NCBI RefSeq assembly: GCF_017084445.1
Contig: NZ_CP070947.1
Coordinates: forward strand, 62,001 to 126,000
Direction: 5' to 3'
Length of the DNA: 64,000 nucleotides
Origin: Mycoplasma sp. Mirounga ES2805-ORL
GTDB taxonomy: Bacteria > Bacillota_I > Bacilli_A > Mycoplasmatales > Metamycoplasmataceae
Shown here: in pieces, positions 1-13,415 of the stretch
Layout: each line of letters opens with the position of its first letter
Numbering within the stretch: the stretch's first letter is position 1
Translations under genes and position numbers: made by a program
Notes under the pieces: generated by a model
Told to the model about the DNA's origin: nothing
Seen by the model: the letters and a program-made list of their open reading frames with translations, nothing else
Databases searched by the model: none

Positions 1-169
1 TATATGATAAAATAAAATATGTTTACTTATATTAATACGTATAGATATATATATGATATTAGATAGTAAGATAAATGATATTTATTCAAATTATTATAAA
101 TATAAAAGTAATAGTTTATGTGAAGTAATGATAATATTCTTTATTTAGCATATTACAATTGGAGAAAAA
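1..169. other. intergenic region upstream of the giant surface protein
   Basis: Very A+T-rich stretch with no credible open frame. A GGAG ribosome-binding site lies about 6 bases upstream of the ATG at 170. No clear promoter pair or terminator could be assigned, and the upstream gene is outside the window. Confidence 0.6.
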
Positions 170-3100
170 ATGAGTAAGAAGAAATTTAACTGAAGAACAA
201 TGGTATGACCAAAATATGCAATTTCAACTGGTGTAATTTTAGCGGCAACAACTGCAACAATGGTTGCGTTAAAAATATCATCAAGTAATCCTAGCGAAGC
301 TAATAATAAGGTCTTTTTAAGTAATCAGTTTGTTGATGTTGAAAAAGATGCAAAACTTTCTTTTGTTAATAGTAACAAAGAGGACATTGCAAAATTTGAT
401 GTAACTAAAGGTGAAAATGGATCAGTTATTATTAACGGTCAATATAAAGACGTAAATGAATACTTGTTGGATTACTATTACAATAATCAATCAATGCCAT
501 TCTTAAAAATTAGTTATGGTCCTTTTGTGTTCTACAATGAATATGTTGAAGCTGTTAGTGCTAAAGATTTTTATATTTTTACTCAATGATTTATGAAAAA
601 TATTTCTTGAGGACCAGAAACTATAACACTTAAGTCATTCTCAATTGTTAAGGGTGTTGAAATGAATGGTAACAATATTACACTTGGTGCGCACTCAAAC
701 AAAGAAAAGGAATACACAACAATTAAATTTTATCCAGATGCCTTTTTTGGTTCGCTTCCAATGCACAGTATTTTAGCTGGACAAGGTAATGCCAATGATT
801 CGCTACTTTATAAAGTTAATAAGAAATTACTTTCTTCAGATGAATTAAAGCATTTCTTAAAAAATGTTATTAGATATAATTCTTTAGCTAATGTTTCAAA
901 GAAGACAATTTCTGAACAATCATTTAGAACCATAAATGATAAGCGTTCATTAATTAATAAGAAAGTATGAGTTTTAAAAAGCAATTTAAATAATAAAATT
1001 AGTGAAGAAGCAATAGATGATCTTGAAAAATTAAGATTATCCGTAAAAAGTGATTACTTCATGATTCTTAATGGAAATTCAGAAAGTGAAGCTAGAAAAA
1101 ATCTAAAAGAACTTATTAAAAAATACAATAAAACAGATAAATATCAAATATTACAAAATCTAGAAAATGCTCCAATTGAACAAAAAACAATAACTAATAT
1201 ATCATTTGAAACAATCCAAAATCCCGAAATCACATACAGATTTAAGGAAAAATATTTAAAAATAATTTTTAACGATGGTACATCATATTCATTATTCAAT
1301 TCTCTAGAAGAGTCGATGATTTTTAATGATAAAAATGAATGAATAAAAAATAGTGAAATTGAAACAATTGAAAAAGGTTACACTAATGCAAAAAATAGAA
1401 TTGTTGAATTAGTTAATATTTTAAAAAGAATTGTTAGCGACCACATTGAAAACAATTCGGATTTAACAAATAATTTGAAGACTGAATATAAAGAAGCTCT
1501 TGCTAAGATAAGAAAAGATGAAGAATATGACAAGTTGTTAAGACCATTAAATGCAAAATATACTGACTTTAAACCTGAGTATGAAGAAGAAATTATAAAA
1601 GGCAAAAAACAAATTAAAGAATTTCAAAAGGAAATTGAAGAACTTAACAAAAGTATTACTACTTTAGATACTAAAATAAAAGAAATTGAATCTAAAATTA
1701 CTTCTTCATCGAATTCGGCAGAAATCGAAAATTGAGAAAAAGAACTAGTTCAGATTAGAAAAGAAAAAAACGATTCACTTATAAGAATTAAGAACAAAGA
1801 AAGTATTATTCAAAATAATGAAAGAATTATCAAAAAAATTGAAGATCTAAAATTAAGTGATGATGAATCTAATAAAATACGTAAACAAATACTAGAAATT
1901 TCTAAAGCTAAAGTTGAATTGAAAGTTCAAGATGCAAAAGATGTTTTAGATAGAGTACATAAAAGAATGGGATTATCTGAACAAGTAGCAAATTCTTTAG
2001 AAAGAATTAATTTTATTTTGTTTCAAATTCAAACTGACAGCACTGTAAAAGATCTTTCAAAAAGCATTGCCGCAACAAATAATGAAACTATTAATGAAAT
2101 CAAAGCAAAAAAAGCTTCTAAATTAAATGAAATATTTAATACTTGAAACAATGAAATTGAATATCTTAACAAAATATTTAATGGCTACAATTTTGTTAAA
2201 ATGGGAAATAATAAAGTTAATTTAACTTACTATACAAATGATTTAGGTTTTTTACCAAATCAAATTATTTCTCTAGAATCTCTTACCAATATTGAAGCTA
2301 ATTCACAAATAAACTGAAGAGATTATGCAAATCTTGATGGTTTTGTGCGTTCTTTATATGATGAAGTGTTAAAAGAATTTTATATTTATGTAGGTGATAC
2401 AGACAAATCGATATTATCTCATCAACTTAAAAATATATCTTATGAAGGCGTTGAAATTAATAAAGACGTTAAAACAAGTGTTGAAGATTTATGTAAAGAA
2501 TTAAAGAGTTTTAAAACTTCAAATCATGATAAATTTAATGAAATATTTAAAGATATTTTAATTTTTTCAAATATTAATTCAAATAATTCAAATTTAGAAC
2601 AAGTTAGCGATAATTTTAATAATTTTATTGTTGATCCAAAAAGTTCAAAATACGATTACTTCTATAAATTAATTGCATTCTACCAAAAATATAGTGGTAA
2701 ATTTGCTAATGATTCTATTGTTAAAGAAGCTAACAACCAAATTGATCTTTTAGACAAAAATTCAAATAGCGAATTAAATAAAGCTAAAAATAATTTGAAT
2801 ACTTCTTTAGCTTCAACTAACTATAAAGTTTTATTAGAAAAATTAAATAACATAATAAATAGCCTTAAAAATAGTACAGAAGAATATAAAAATAATTCAA
2901 TTAATTATGTTAAATTAATGTCAATTCAAGCATACATTAATTACAAAGAAGAAAACTCATCAGACAAAAAGAACAAAGAATTTTTCTATAACGATCTAGT
3001 TACAGTAATTCCTGAATTAAATAAATTTAAGTCACTTTTTGATGATGCATTTGACAACATCGAAAACACAACTAAAGAACTAGGTCTTAAATTAATTGAA

Positions 3101-6100
3101 TATAAACAAGATGTTGTTGAAAAACTTAAAGAAGCTAAAGATTTATATTTAAAATTAGTTCCTATTTTAGAATCTCATAAAGACTTATCTAATAAATACG
3201 CGGCTTTATTGGAACAAAGTTTTAATAATTATGCTTTAACTTCATTTGACAAAGTTGATAAGACTAGAATAAATGATAAAGATGTTAAAAACAAATTGAA
3301 TCAATTGACAAATGAAGTAATTTCAAACATTGCTAAAGCTAAAGTAAAAGCTTCAAATAATGAAAAATTAGTCTTAGAATATATGGCAAAATTAGTTAAT
3401 GTTGAAGAATTTGTAACTCAAATTGCTAATAAATATTCAATTGATGAGATTGAAAAATACATAAATGCATACTATAGAGTAATGACAAATAAAATAGCAT
3501 TAAATTACAATGATAAATATCAAGAAAATACTAATGATCAAAAAATAAAATGAGTAGCTAGATTATTTACTCCACTTGTTGTTTATCAACTAGAAGAAGC
3601 AAAAAAAGTAAATGCAGATATTTATAAGAATCAAAAATTGGTTGAAGAAATAAAATCTCAAATTGCAAATACAAGTGATCTAACTCTTAAAAATAAATTA
3701 CAATCTAAGTTATACAAAGTTAAAGGTCTGATTAAATATCAACAAGAACAATTTGATAAATTAAAATTAAAGGATTACAAAAGTTTCATTGATGATCAAA
3801 AAATTAAATCATTGTGAAATAGAAAAGACTTTGATTTTGATTTAGATAGATACTCTGGTAACGGTGCCCCATTATCATTAGTTGATTCAATTAATAGCTA
3901 TAATCTTAGTTTGGCTAACTATATAAATTTAAGAAATGAATTATTAGGAAGAATTACATATTTTAAAGCAGAAGTTGATTTATTTATGGAATCCGCTTTC
4001 GCTCTTGCTAACTTCAGTAATTTTGAAAGCGTTTATAGAGACGGTCTTAAAAACACAGCTAAATTGATTAAAGAGCTAAGATTAAAAGAACTCGCGGAGA
4101 AAGAAACATTTAAAAATCTTTACAATGAGAATGATTTAGGCATTGAATTAAATAATAACAATTTAATTATTGCTCGTTCAAAGGTTGAATTATTGGAAAT
4201 ATTAACTAATAAAGGAATTCTTACTAAAGATGTTAAGAATTTGGACCAATTTGAAAAAGACAATATAAGAAAAGTTAGATTAGACTCAATTACTAAAAAT
4301 GGCAAAAAATTAGTAATTACTTTTGATAATGCTTTATCAAGCAATGACAATATAATAACAAATAAAGTATTTTGAAGATTTAATTTAGATGCTAATGTTG
4401 AAAATAAACGTGGTGATTCTAGATTAACATCAATGATAGATTTATTCAAAACAATTGGTTATAAAAAACTTACGCAACCTACATTAATTAAAGAAGAAGG
4501 AACAAGAGAAATTAAAGATGAAAATGGAAAAGCTTCTCTTGAAAATTCATATAGTATTTATGCTGAATCATATTCAGATTTAACACAAACATTAATGGAT
4601 AAGGTTCCTTGAGCAGCTGAATGGTTAACTGGTGAACATTTAGTTAAAAAATTGAATGATCAAGGTGTATTTGAATATTCAATTGAAAATGGAAGATATC
4701 TTGGATTCAATTCTGATAGTAGAGTTGGTTTATGAGCAATTCTTGCTATGAGTGATCCGAACTTCAAAGGTATTTCGATTGATTTCTTAAAATTTGTAGC
4801 GGCCCACGAGTATGGCCACCATATGACTTTAAACGGTGCGACAGAATTAGGCGATAAAGGCAAAAAACCAGTCTATGTTAGTGCCTTAGTTCCTGGAGCA
4901 ACTCCTCATATTGCTAACTTTTATTCAAAAGAGGTTTTTGATTTATATTTAAAAGCTAGAACTCACTTAGACTTAGCAACCGGAACATTATTGAAAGAAA
5001 AAAATGTTGTTAAAACTGATGAAAATGGTGAGTATTCAATTTTTAAATTAGCACGTAAAGATGCGGAAGGCAATATTGTTTTTGATGAAGAAAGTTTAGA
5101 AAAAATGGAAGATATCTGAGGCTTTAAAGAAGGCGAAGATAATCTGGCTGAAGCATTAAAAAACAAAAAGCGTAGATTTTTACAAGATTATCAAGGTCTT
5201 CTAGAAGCAACTATTGCGCGTCGTAAGGCAAATAATTTAAGTACAAAAGAGGATGAAAAATGACTTCAAATTTTTGATATTTGAATGATGAACTCATTAG
5301 ATCAAAATTCAGGTACATTAAGCCCTTCATTTATAAGTAATGCAGAACATCCAGCAAAATATATGATTTATAATGAATCAACAAAAGAATATGAATTTAA
5401 ACCAGCTTCAATTGAAATGCTTAAAGGTATTCTAAAAGATGGTTTAGGTAAACCGGTAGAATTCGAAACTATTAATGGTCAATTACTTCCTAAAATTGTT
5501 GAATGAGAAAAAGATTCATCTGGCAATAGAATAAATAAAATCAAGAAAATTTGTTTATATAACAAAAATGGAACACCATATATTAATGTTCCTATTGGAA
5601 TTGATTTTGATGATCCAAATTCTGGATATTATGATGTAACTACTGATGCTAATGGTAAGAAGGTGAATAATACAGTTAAATTTATTGAAGATAAAATCCG
5701 TAATGCTGTTAACGTTATTAAATCGTTGATTGTAGAACAATTTGTAATAACTGGTTGAAACTCAAGTACAACAAATTTAACAACCGATCCTAAAGTTGAT
5801 GTAGCCTTTCCTTTACTAGATAATATTTTTGGAACTATTAATACAAACTATAGTGCCGTAATGAAAAATTCATATTTAGATTATGTTAAGGCTCGTGACT
5901 TTGAAAACGGAACAATCAAGAAAGAATCTAACGGTAAAGAACCATTAGCTAAGTTTTACAATAATGATGGTACTGTTGGAACTGGTGCTCCTGATGTTTT
6001 ACAAGAAGATTTCTTTGTAAAACCAAATTCAAGTAAATTAATTGATGTTATTGCAGCAATGTATACTGGAAATGGTAAGAATTTAACCTTAAGTTCTGGA

Positions 6101-8299
6101 GGTTCACAAGTATTTTATTTTGATAAAGATCATCAATATTTACCTAATGTTATGCTCGATGAAGCCTTCACCGAAGTTTTCTTTGCTAGTGGATATCCAA
6201 AATCTGCAATAGATGAACTTGGAATGAAACCATTGTTGAAATGAATAGCGCCATACATTAAGGAAATAATTGGTAATGATATTCAAAAAAGTACATGATT
6301 AACCATTGACGAAGATAACAATGTTTTAGGACAACACCATCAATATGAATCATTACCCGCCATTTATAATTTGAAAAAAATGAAATTAAATTCACGTTTT
6401 GTTGCTAAGTCAACAACTCAATCATTATTTGATTCATTCTATACAATTAACGATTCAGGTAAAAAACTTTATGGTCTGGATGTTGAGTTTAGTGATGCTA
6501 AAAAATGATTAGAATTTTCTTCAATAGATACAACAAGAGCTAAATTAGATAGAGATACTTTAATTGTTAACTGGGATATAGACTATGTTAAATCTCATTT
6601 TGATTTAGAAGTATTTTGACAAGGATTAAAAGACGCTATTGAAAGTGATAAGAATTTAACAAAATCGCAACTAGTTGAATACAAACAACTTGTTAATAGT
6701 CGTGATAAGCAAGCTCTAGCTAATGAAATTATGAAGAGATTCTCTTCTTCTAAGATTGCTCTATTTGTCAAAGATATTTCATTAGGCGAAATAAAAAACA
6801 AAATAGATTCAGACTATGAAAATAGATTAAGATATGCATGAATATTTGATAAACAAGTCGGATATGGATTATTTAAAACTGAAGATATTGATGTTGCGAT
6901 TGAAACTAGAGATTTAAATAAATGAGACATTAGTATAAAAGACATGTTCAAAGCATTTAGTGAATTTGCTACAGCTAATTCATTAGATTTAAATCAATTA
7001 ACATTATTTGATCAAATGATTTTAGATAATAAAACACAAATGTATTCATCTCAATTAGCTCATAATATTTTGATGAATAAATTATCGATGAAGGATATAT
7101 TAGCTTCATTTGTTAAAGGGATCTTTAAAAAAGCTAAACCAACTGATGATGTTGTTGCATATTTTGCATCAAAGACTGAACGTAAGTACAACCAATTTTT
7201 CTCAGATTATACATTTTGTTTTGCTGAGGTAATTAACCGTGATAATTTACAAATTACATATTCTCCTTCAAATACTGAATTTAGTAATTTACCAAAATAC
7301 CTAAGTGGTATTAATGAATCTAATACAGGTTTAGAATATGTTGTTGATGGTACAACAACTGGTAAGTGAAATGATTATTTAATAGACTTTGGAGATCAAG
7401 GAACTAAAAACTCGGTTAAAGATTCAATTAAGGATTATGAATTGGTTATTGATAAAGAAAATGAATTAAGAAGCAAAAAATTAAATATGAAGCATTACAA
7501 CAATATGTGATTAATTGACTCAAACTATTCTGATGATAGAGTTAGAAGAAGCTCTTACTTTGGTGAGTTCCAATCAATTAATAATGGATGATTTAAAGAT
7601 AGATGATACCGTGATATTATCAATTTCAAACTTTATGATGATAAAGGTAAAGATATTGAAGATAACACAATTCGAATTAAAGATTTAAAAGGCAATAAAG
7701 TAAATCATAGAGCAAAAGCTTTTTGACAATACTATATTCAAAGTCAAGGTATTGGAAAACGTAATATTTCTAATATATGACGTGATTCTGATAAAGACGC
7801 TGTTGCCATGTTTGGCTACCTATCTAGTGATGTTGCTAATAAAGCTGAATGATTAGTGTTCGAAGATATTGAAACAGGCGAAAAACGTTCCTTAAAAATT
7901 CATAAGGAATTTACAAATAATATGTTCTACTATAAATTCCAAAATCCTAAAAATGAATCAACATGAAAAGATAGTGATGCCCGTCACTATATAAGTGATG
8001 AAGAGTATGACTATTCTGATACAAATGGTCATCATGCTGGTAAAGGTTTTATTTCATGAGTTTCAGATTATGGAATTATGTCAAGATATAAAAATAAAGT
8101 ATTAACTCCAGGGCATAAATATTTAGTTTATTTCTCAAATAAAGAAAATGGAAACCAAACATTGAAAATAGACTTGGGTACTAATGAAAGTATTTCCGAA
8201 AATGGAAAAACTTGATCACAAGCCCCAACAGCAATTTATAAAGATAAAGATGGAAAAATAATAATGAGAGTTAATGACCAATTTAACGGAATTATTTAG
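170..8299 (+). CDS. giant PDxFFG-type membrane-anchored putative zinc metallopeptidase
   Basis: A 2709-residue protein, continuous only when UGA is read as Trp. A single N-terminal membrane segment (about residues 13-33) follows a short basic tail, so the bulk is probably outside the cell. The PDxFFG motif that names a mycoplasma surface-protein family is at about residues 189-194 (PDAFFG). A charged coiled-coil region spans roughly 470-620. The peptidase signature HEYGH is at 1546-1550, and a later acidic segment, LDEAFTEVFF near residue 1997, could supply a third zinc ligand. The start at 170 is set by GGAGAAAAA just upstream. The stop lies 11 bases before oppA, so the two may be co-transcribed. 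Peptide trimming for the importer is an inference; an adhesin or structural role is also possible. Confidence 0.85.
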
Positions 8300-8310
8300 A
8301 AAGGATAATA

Positions 8311-11250
8311 ATGAAAAAAAATATTAAAAAAATGCTATTTTTAAGTTCTATAACTACTTCATTAGTTTCAACAACTTTATTATCCTCATCATGTAATAAA
8401 ATTGATTATGACTTTGGTTTAGTTACAGATCCTATTAACTCACTTAACTATATTAAATATGGTTCAGTTAATAAATTGCTTCCTTCATTGGTTGAAAGTC
8501 CTATTAAACAAGGACCTAATCCAATAGTTAAAGCTATTAAAAGTAGAAGTTTACCTAAATTACCTTTAGGTATTTACATAGACAGTAATATTGACAATGT
8601 CGAAGATTTTGTAAGCAAGTATCCAAATCCAGATAATTCTGGAAGCAGTTATGACTTGAAAGATTTAGATGCAGCACCAGGAAGTATCGATACAACATCA
8701 ACTCAATTTTTACCTGTGAATTCTATTTTAACTAGCTCTAATAAATTTTTATCTTCAGCGGTTCAATTAAATAGAGGTCAAAGTAAATGAAGTAATGGCG
8801 ATGTTGTTACAGCTGACGATTATATTGATGCTATGCATTATATTTTGGATATTAATACAGGTAGTCAAAAACAAACGTCAATTTTGCAAAGAAAATTTAA
8901 AGGTAGTCAAGAGTTAATTGAAGCTCAAAATGAATATATTAGAAAGCACAAAGTTGGATATCAAAATCCATTTGGCTATCCTAAACTTAAAAAAGAAAAT
9001 GGTAAATATGTTTATGATGTCTTTAATGAAAATTACAAACCATGATCTAGTCAAAATAAGGATGATGAAGCTGAAGTTTTAAAAATTAAAAAAGCAGCTC
9101 TAAACTTAGGTTTTTATTCAGCTAGAATGTATTGAAATTATGATAATAAAACAATATTATCATCAATACCATATTCACCTGACTTTAATTTTGATGACGA
9201 AATTACTATTTTAATGCTCCCAAACCCTGAGTATTCTTTAAAATTTCATACTCAAGAAGAACTTAAATCAATTCCCGAAAGAATAGCTACAAAAGTAAGA
9301 AGATATCCTTACTTTGATCCTTATCAAATTCAATCAGACAAATTTAATAAACTATTAGATCAAGCTAATACTTTAAAAAGAAAAATGAATTCAAGTATTA
9401 TTTACGATGAACTTAATAAAGCTGCTTATAATAAAGAACTTAATACTTTATATAAAGAATTGTTTGCTAGCACAAATGAAAACACTTTAACAAATGAGTT
9501 TGTAAAAAATCTAGATTCAAGACTTTATTTTACAAATAGATTATTAGCTTTAGATGAATATACATTAAGAATTGAATATGATTCATATCAACCTACAGGT
9601 TTATCTAATGCGTTGGAGGATATTAAAACAGTTATTACTCCAGTAAATAGAAAATTCATTGAGTCGATTGGTGGTATATCAGAATTTGGTTTAAATAAAA
9701 GAAGTTTTTTAACTAGTGGACCATTTACTATTGGGGAATTAGTTTTAGGACCACAAGGTTATTTAATATTAAATAAAAATAATGAATACTATTCAGCAAA
9801 TGATACTATTTCAAATAAAATTAAGATCTTCTTTTCAAATAATCCTAACATTAATAGTGCTATGTATTCTGATGGTTATATTGCTGCAACAAAAATACCT
9901 GCCATTGAGCAATGGAAGTATTGGGAAAATCCAAAGACTAGAAAATATATGAAAAAAAGTCATGGATTTGGAACCATTGCTCTTGCATTTAACTTAGATG
10001 ATGAAACAAATGGAGCAGCTAATTATTCAGAAATTTCTACTAATTCATCTTCGCCTGTTAATGACCAAGATTTAAGAAATGCTATTTATTATGCAATAGA
10101 TAGAAATGCTATGTTAAATATCGTAGGGTGAAACTCATCATTTCCTGTTATCACTTGAACAGCATTTGGTAATGCTTCTTCAAGTAATGGTGATGCAGTG
10201 GAAACTGGTTTTGACCACGATTACATGTATACAAAATATGGTAAATATCCAGAAAAAATAAAAGCCAATAGCTATTTAAATGACTCGGATTATGCTAATT
10301 CTAAAGCAGAATCAATTTCAAATGGTTGAGGTATTCCAATTCCTGTCCAAAACTATTCTCATATAGATCACTTAGCTAAAACAATGCAATTTGAAAATGT
10401 TGATCGAACAGATAAAGCATTTCATTTAGAAGTGGCTCGTGCATTCTGAGAGCATTACAAAAAGAAAACTGGAAAAAATAGTGTGACATTGAGATTTATC
10501 TCAAATTCAACTGATGAACAAAAAAATGCTAGTTTAGCTCTTTCTGACTTTATGAATAAGGCTTTTAATGGTGAAATACAAATTGACGTTAAAAGCTTGC
10601 CAGAAAACGTTTATGAAGATTATAGAACTACTGGTAAGTATGATTTAATCTATAGAAACTTTGATACATTTGGTTCGGATGTTTATTCTTATGTAAGAAC
10701 TTTTATGAAACCTGACGAAATAAATAGTAATGAACAAAAAACAACAGGTTTTAGAAACAATCCGTCAGGATCATGAACTTATGAAAAATATTTTAAAGAC
10801 TTAGGATACTACTATAATCTTCTCTCTGAAACTGTCATGATAAAACCTGGTCATTTGAATGAAATTGAAAATACTAGAAAACGTTTAAGAATACAAAAAG
10901 ATATTTGAACTAAAATGGTTGAGTTGTCTATAGTTAAACGTTTAGACAAAAATGATATAAGTCACGAATTAATAACTGATTACACAAAGAGATATATGAA
11001 ATTCTTCTCAAATACTTTTACTAGTGAAGAGGAAAAACAAAAGTGGACCGAAAAGAAGGTTTTTGCAGTTATTACAGGTTTTGAAAAAATCGTTCGTGAG
11101 GCAGCTCCTGTTGTACCATTAATGGAAGTTGATACTTATTGAGAAATTTCAAGAGTTAATGGTGTTGCAAGTTTATATTCATATTCACTACAATATGCAT
11201 ACGATATAGCAAGACCTCCAATTAGTAATTTACCATTGGAACTTAAATAG
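8311..11250 (+). CDS. oppA: oligopeptide ABC transporter, substrate-binding lipoprotein OppA
   Basis: A 979-residue lipoprotein. A basic, hydrophobic signal peptide ends in a lipobox with Cys at about residue 28 (LLSSSC). The length matches the very large OppA proteins of mycoplasmas and exceeds the usual 550 residues of other bacteria. The identity rests mainly on context: it heads an uninterrupted run of two permease and two ATPase genes in the order A-B-C-D-F. The mature protein should sit on the outer face of the membrane and deliver peptides to OppB/OppC. In Mycoplasma hominis the homologue also has ecto-ATPase and adhesion roles; I did not identify that nucleotide-binding motif here with confidence. 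AAGGA precedes the ATG. Confidence 0.9.
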
Positions 11251-11264
11251 AAAGGAGAAACAAT

Positions 11265-12353
11265 ATGGAAAAAAATAATAACCAGAATCATGAATTTGTT
11301 TCTATGACAAATATTGACCTTGAAGCAGATTCAAAATTAACAGTGAAAAAAAGTTATGTTGATTTTAGTAATAAGATAAAGCCAGAAGTTTCTCGTTTCT
11401 GACAAGTATTCAATTTTCAATCAACAACCTCAAAAGTATTATTAAGAATTCTAATAATGATTGCAGAGTTTTTCGCAGTTGCTTGAATTGTTGTAACAAT
11501 AACATTTTTCTTAATAAATTCAATTCCTGGCTCAAATACAATAACATCAGGTTTAGATGACGCGGCCAAAAAAGCAGTTGAAATTAAATATGGTTTGGAT
11601 AAACCTCTTGGTCAAAGATATTTAATTTATTTAGGTAATTTATTTCATGGCGATTTTGGTATATCTTTATCAGTTTTTCCTGGGCAAGATATAAACGATT
11701 TTGTCTGAGTTAGATTTTTAAAGAGTTTTCTAATTGGGATATTTTCAGTTATGTTAACTTTAGTTATAGGAATTCCGTTAGGTGTTTACGTTGGTATGAA
11801 TCCAGATAAATTACCTGACCATATCGCAACAGTTGTGGTTTCTATATTCTCTTCAATACCCTCATTAGTTTTTGCACTTTGATTACTTTTATTAGGCCGG
11901 GAAATGAATCTGCCTTATTTGTATGATCATAAAAACATTCTTTCATACATACTTCCTGGTTTAGCCCTATCCTTAGGTTCAATAATTGTTTATATTAAAT
12001 ATATAAGAACTGAGTTAAATAGAGAGTTAAATTCTCAACATTCAAAATTCTGTTATTTAAAAGGTTTATCAAAAAGCAGGTTTGTTTGAACTCATGCTTT
12101 AAAACCTTCGCTATTCCCTATTGCAACATTCTTCCCAGTTGTTGTATTTGGAAGTTTTATAGGTTCTTTATTCGTTGAACAAATATTCTTCATAACAGGT
12201 TCGGGTGGATTATTGCTTAATGCAATTACTTCAAAAGATTACAACATAATTTTATTTATGGTTACATTATTTTCATTAATCACAATACTTTCTTACACAT
12301 GTCGTGATGCTTTATATAAAATCATCGACCCTCGTGTGAGAAAAAGTAAATAA
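11265..12353 (+). CDS. oppB: oligopeptide ABC transporter permease OppB
   Basis: A 362-residue inner permease subunit with about six hydrophobic segments. The long hydrophilic N-terminus (about 60 residues before the first membrane span) is longer than in typical OppB. The region after the first span contains GLDKPLGQRY and GDFGIS, both typical of OppB/DppB. An EAA-type cytoplasmic loop lies near CYLKGLSKSRF. The start at 11265 follows AAAGGAGAAA. It pairs with OppC, and together they form the membrane channel driven by OppD/OppF. Confidence 0.93.
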
Positions 12354-12371
12354 AGGAAAGGAGTTTATATT

Positions 12372-13403
12372 ATGTTTGATTGTTCAAAACCATTTTGTGA
12401 TGCACCAGGCAGAAGACACATTAGTCCAAATAATCAATTTGGAAAAGAATTAGCTCCTAACCCTTGAGTGCAACCATTTGCTTATAAAAGATGAGAAATT
12501 GTTGGTAATCTTTTAGAATTTCATGAAACTAGTAATTTAAACCAACAACAAAAACCATGAAAAGAATTCTTCTATCGTTTTAGTAGATCGTTTGCTGGTG
12601 TTTTTGGATTAGTTGTGTTTATAATTTTAGTAATTTGTGCTTTAGTTATTCCTCCCGTTTTAAGCGTTGGTGTTGAAAATGGGATGAGTGGAGCATTTGA
12701 TCCTGATAGATTAGATTACACTATTAAATATCTCAGTTTCTATGAACAAGGTCATATTTTTGGAACTGATGCTTTAGGTCGTGATGTTTTTGCTAGATTA
12801 TGATCTGGTATTAGATATTCATTAACATTAGCTGTTGTTGTTACTTTAATACAAGTAACATTTGGAATGTGCATTGGAATTATTATGGGACATTTTAGAA
12901 TGTTTGATAGAATCATGACTTTTATTATTAAAGTTATTTCTAATGTTCCTTCAATAATTATTTTAATTGTATTCACAATTATATTAAAACCAACATTCTG
13001 AGTTATGGTTTTTGCTCTTACTTTCACTTCGTGAACATGTATTGCAAACCAAATGCGTTCTCAAGTTTTGAGAGCTAAATCATTTGAATGAGTTAGTGCT
13101 TCTAAAATATTAGGCACTCCAACTTACAAAGTTTTATTCAACTATTTACCAGTTGTTATACCTATTTTAGTTACAGAAATAGTTTTCTCAATTCCTGGTG
13201 TTATTCTTAGTGAAACATCACTTGCATTTATTGGATTGTCATTAGATAATGCTACACTTGGTAATTTAATTACTGAAGGTTCAAAGATATTTGTTACTTA
13301 TCCACGTTATGTATTGATACCTTCATTTATGTTGATTATTGTTACAACATCTATTCAACTTATTTCAGCAAGTGTTCAGGATAGCTTATTAAGACAAAGA
13401 TAG
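12372..13403 (+). CDS. oppC: oligopeptide ABC transporter permease OppC
   Basis: A 343-residue permease with an extended soluble N-terminus (about 75 residues) followed by around six membrane spans. The motif FGTDALGRDVFARL after the first span is diagnostic of OppC/DppC permeases. The EAA-like loop is followed by ETSLAFIGL, also typical. The gene starts 18 bases after the oppB stop, behind AAAGGAG. It forms the transport channel together with OppB. Confidence 0.94.
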
Positions 13404-13415
13404 TCAGGAGAAAAT

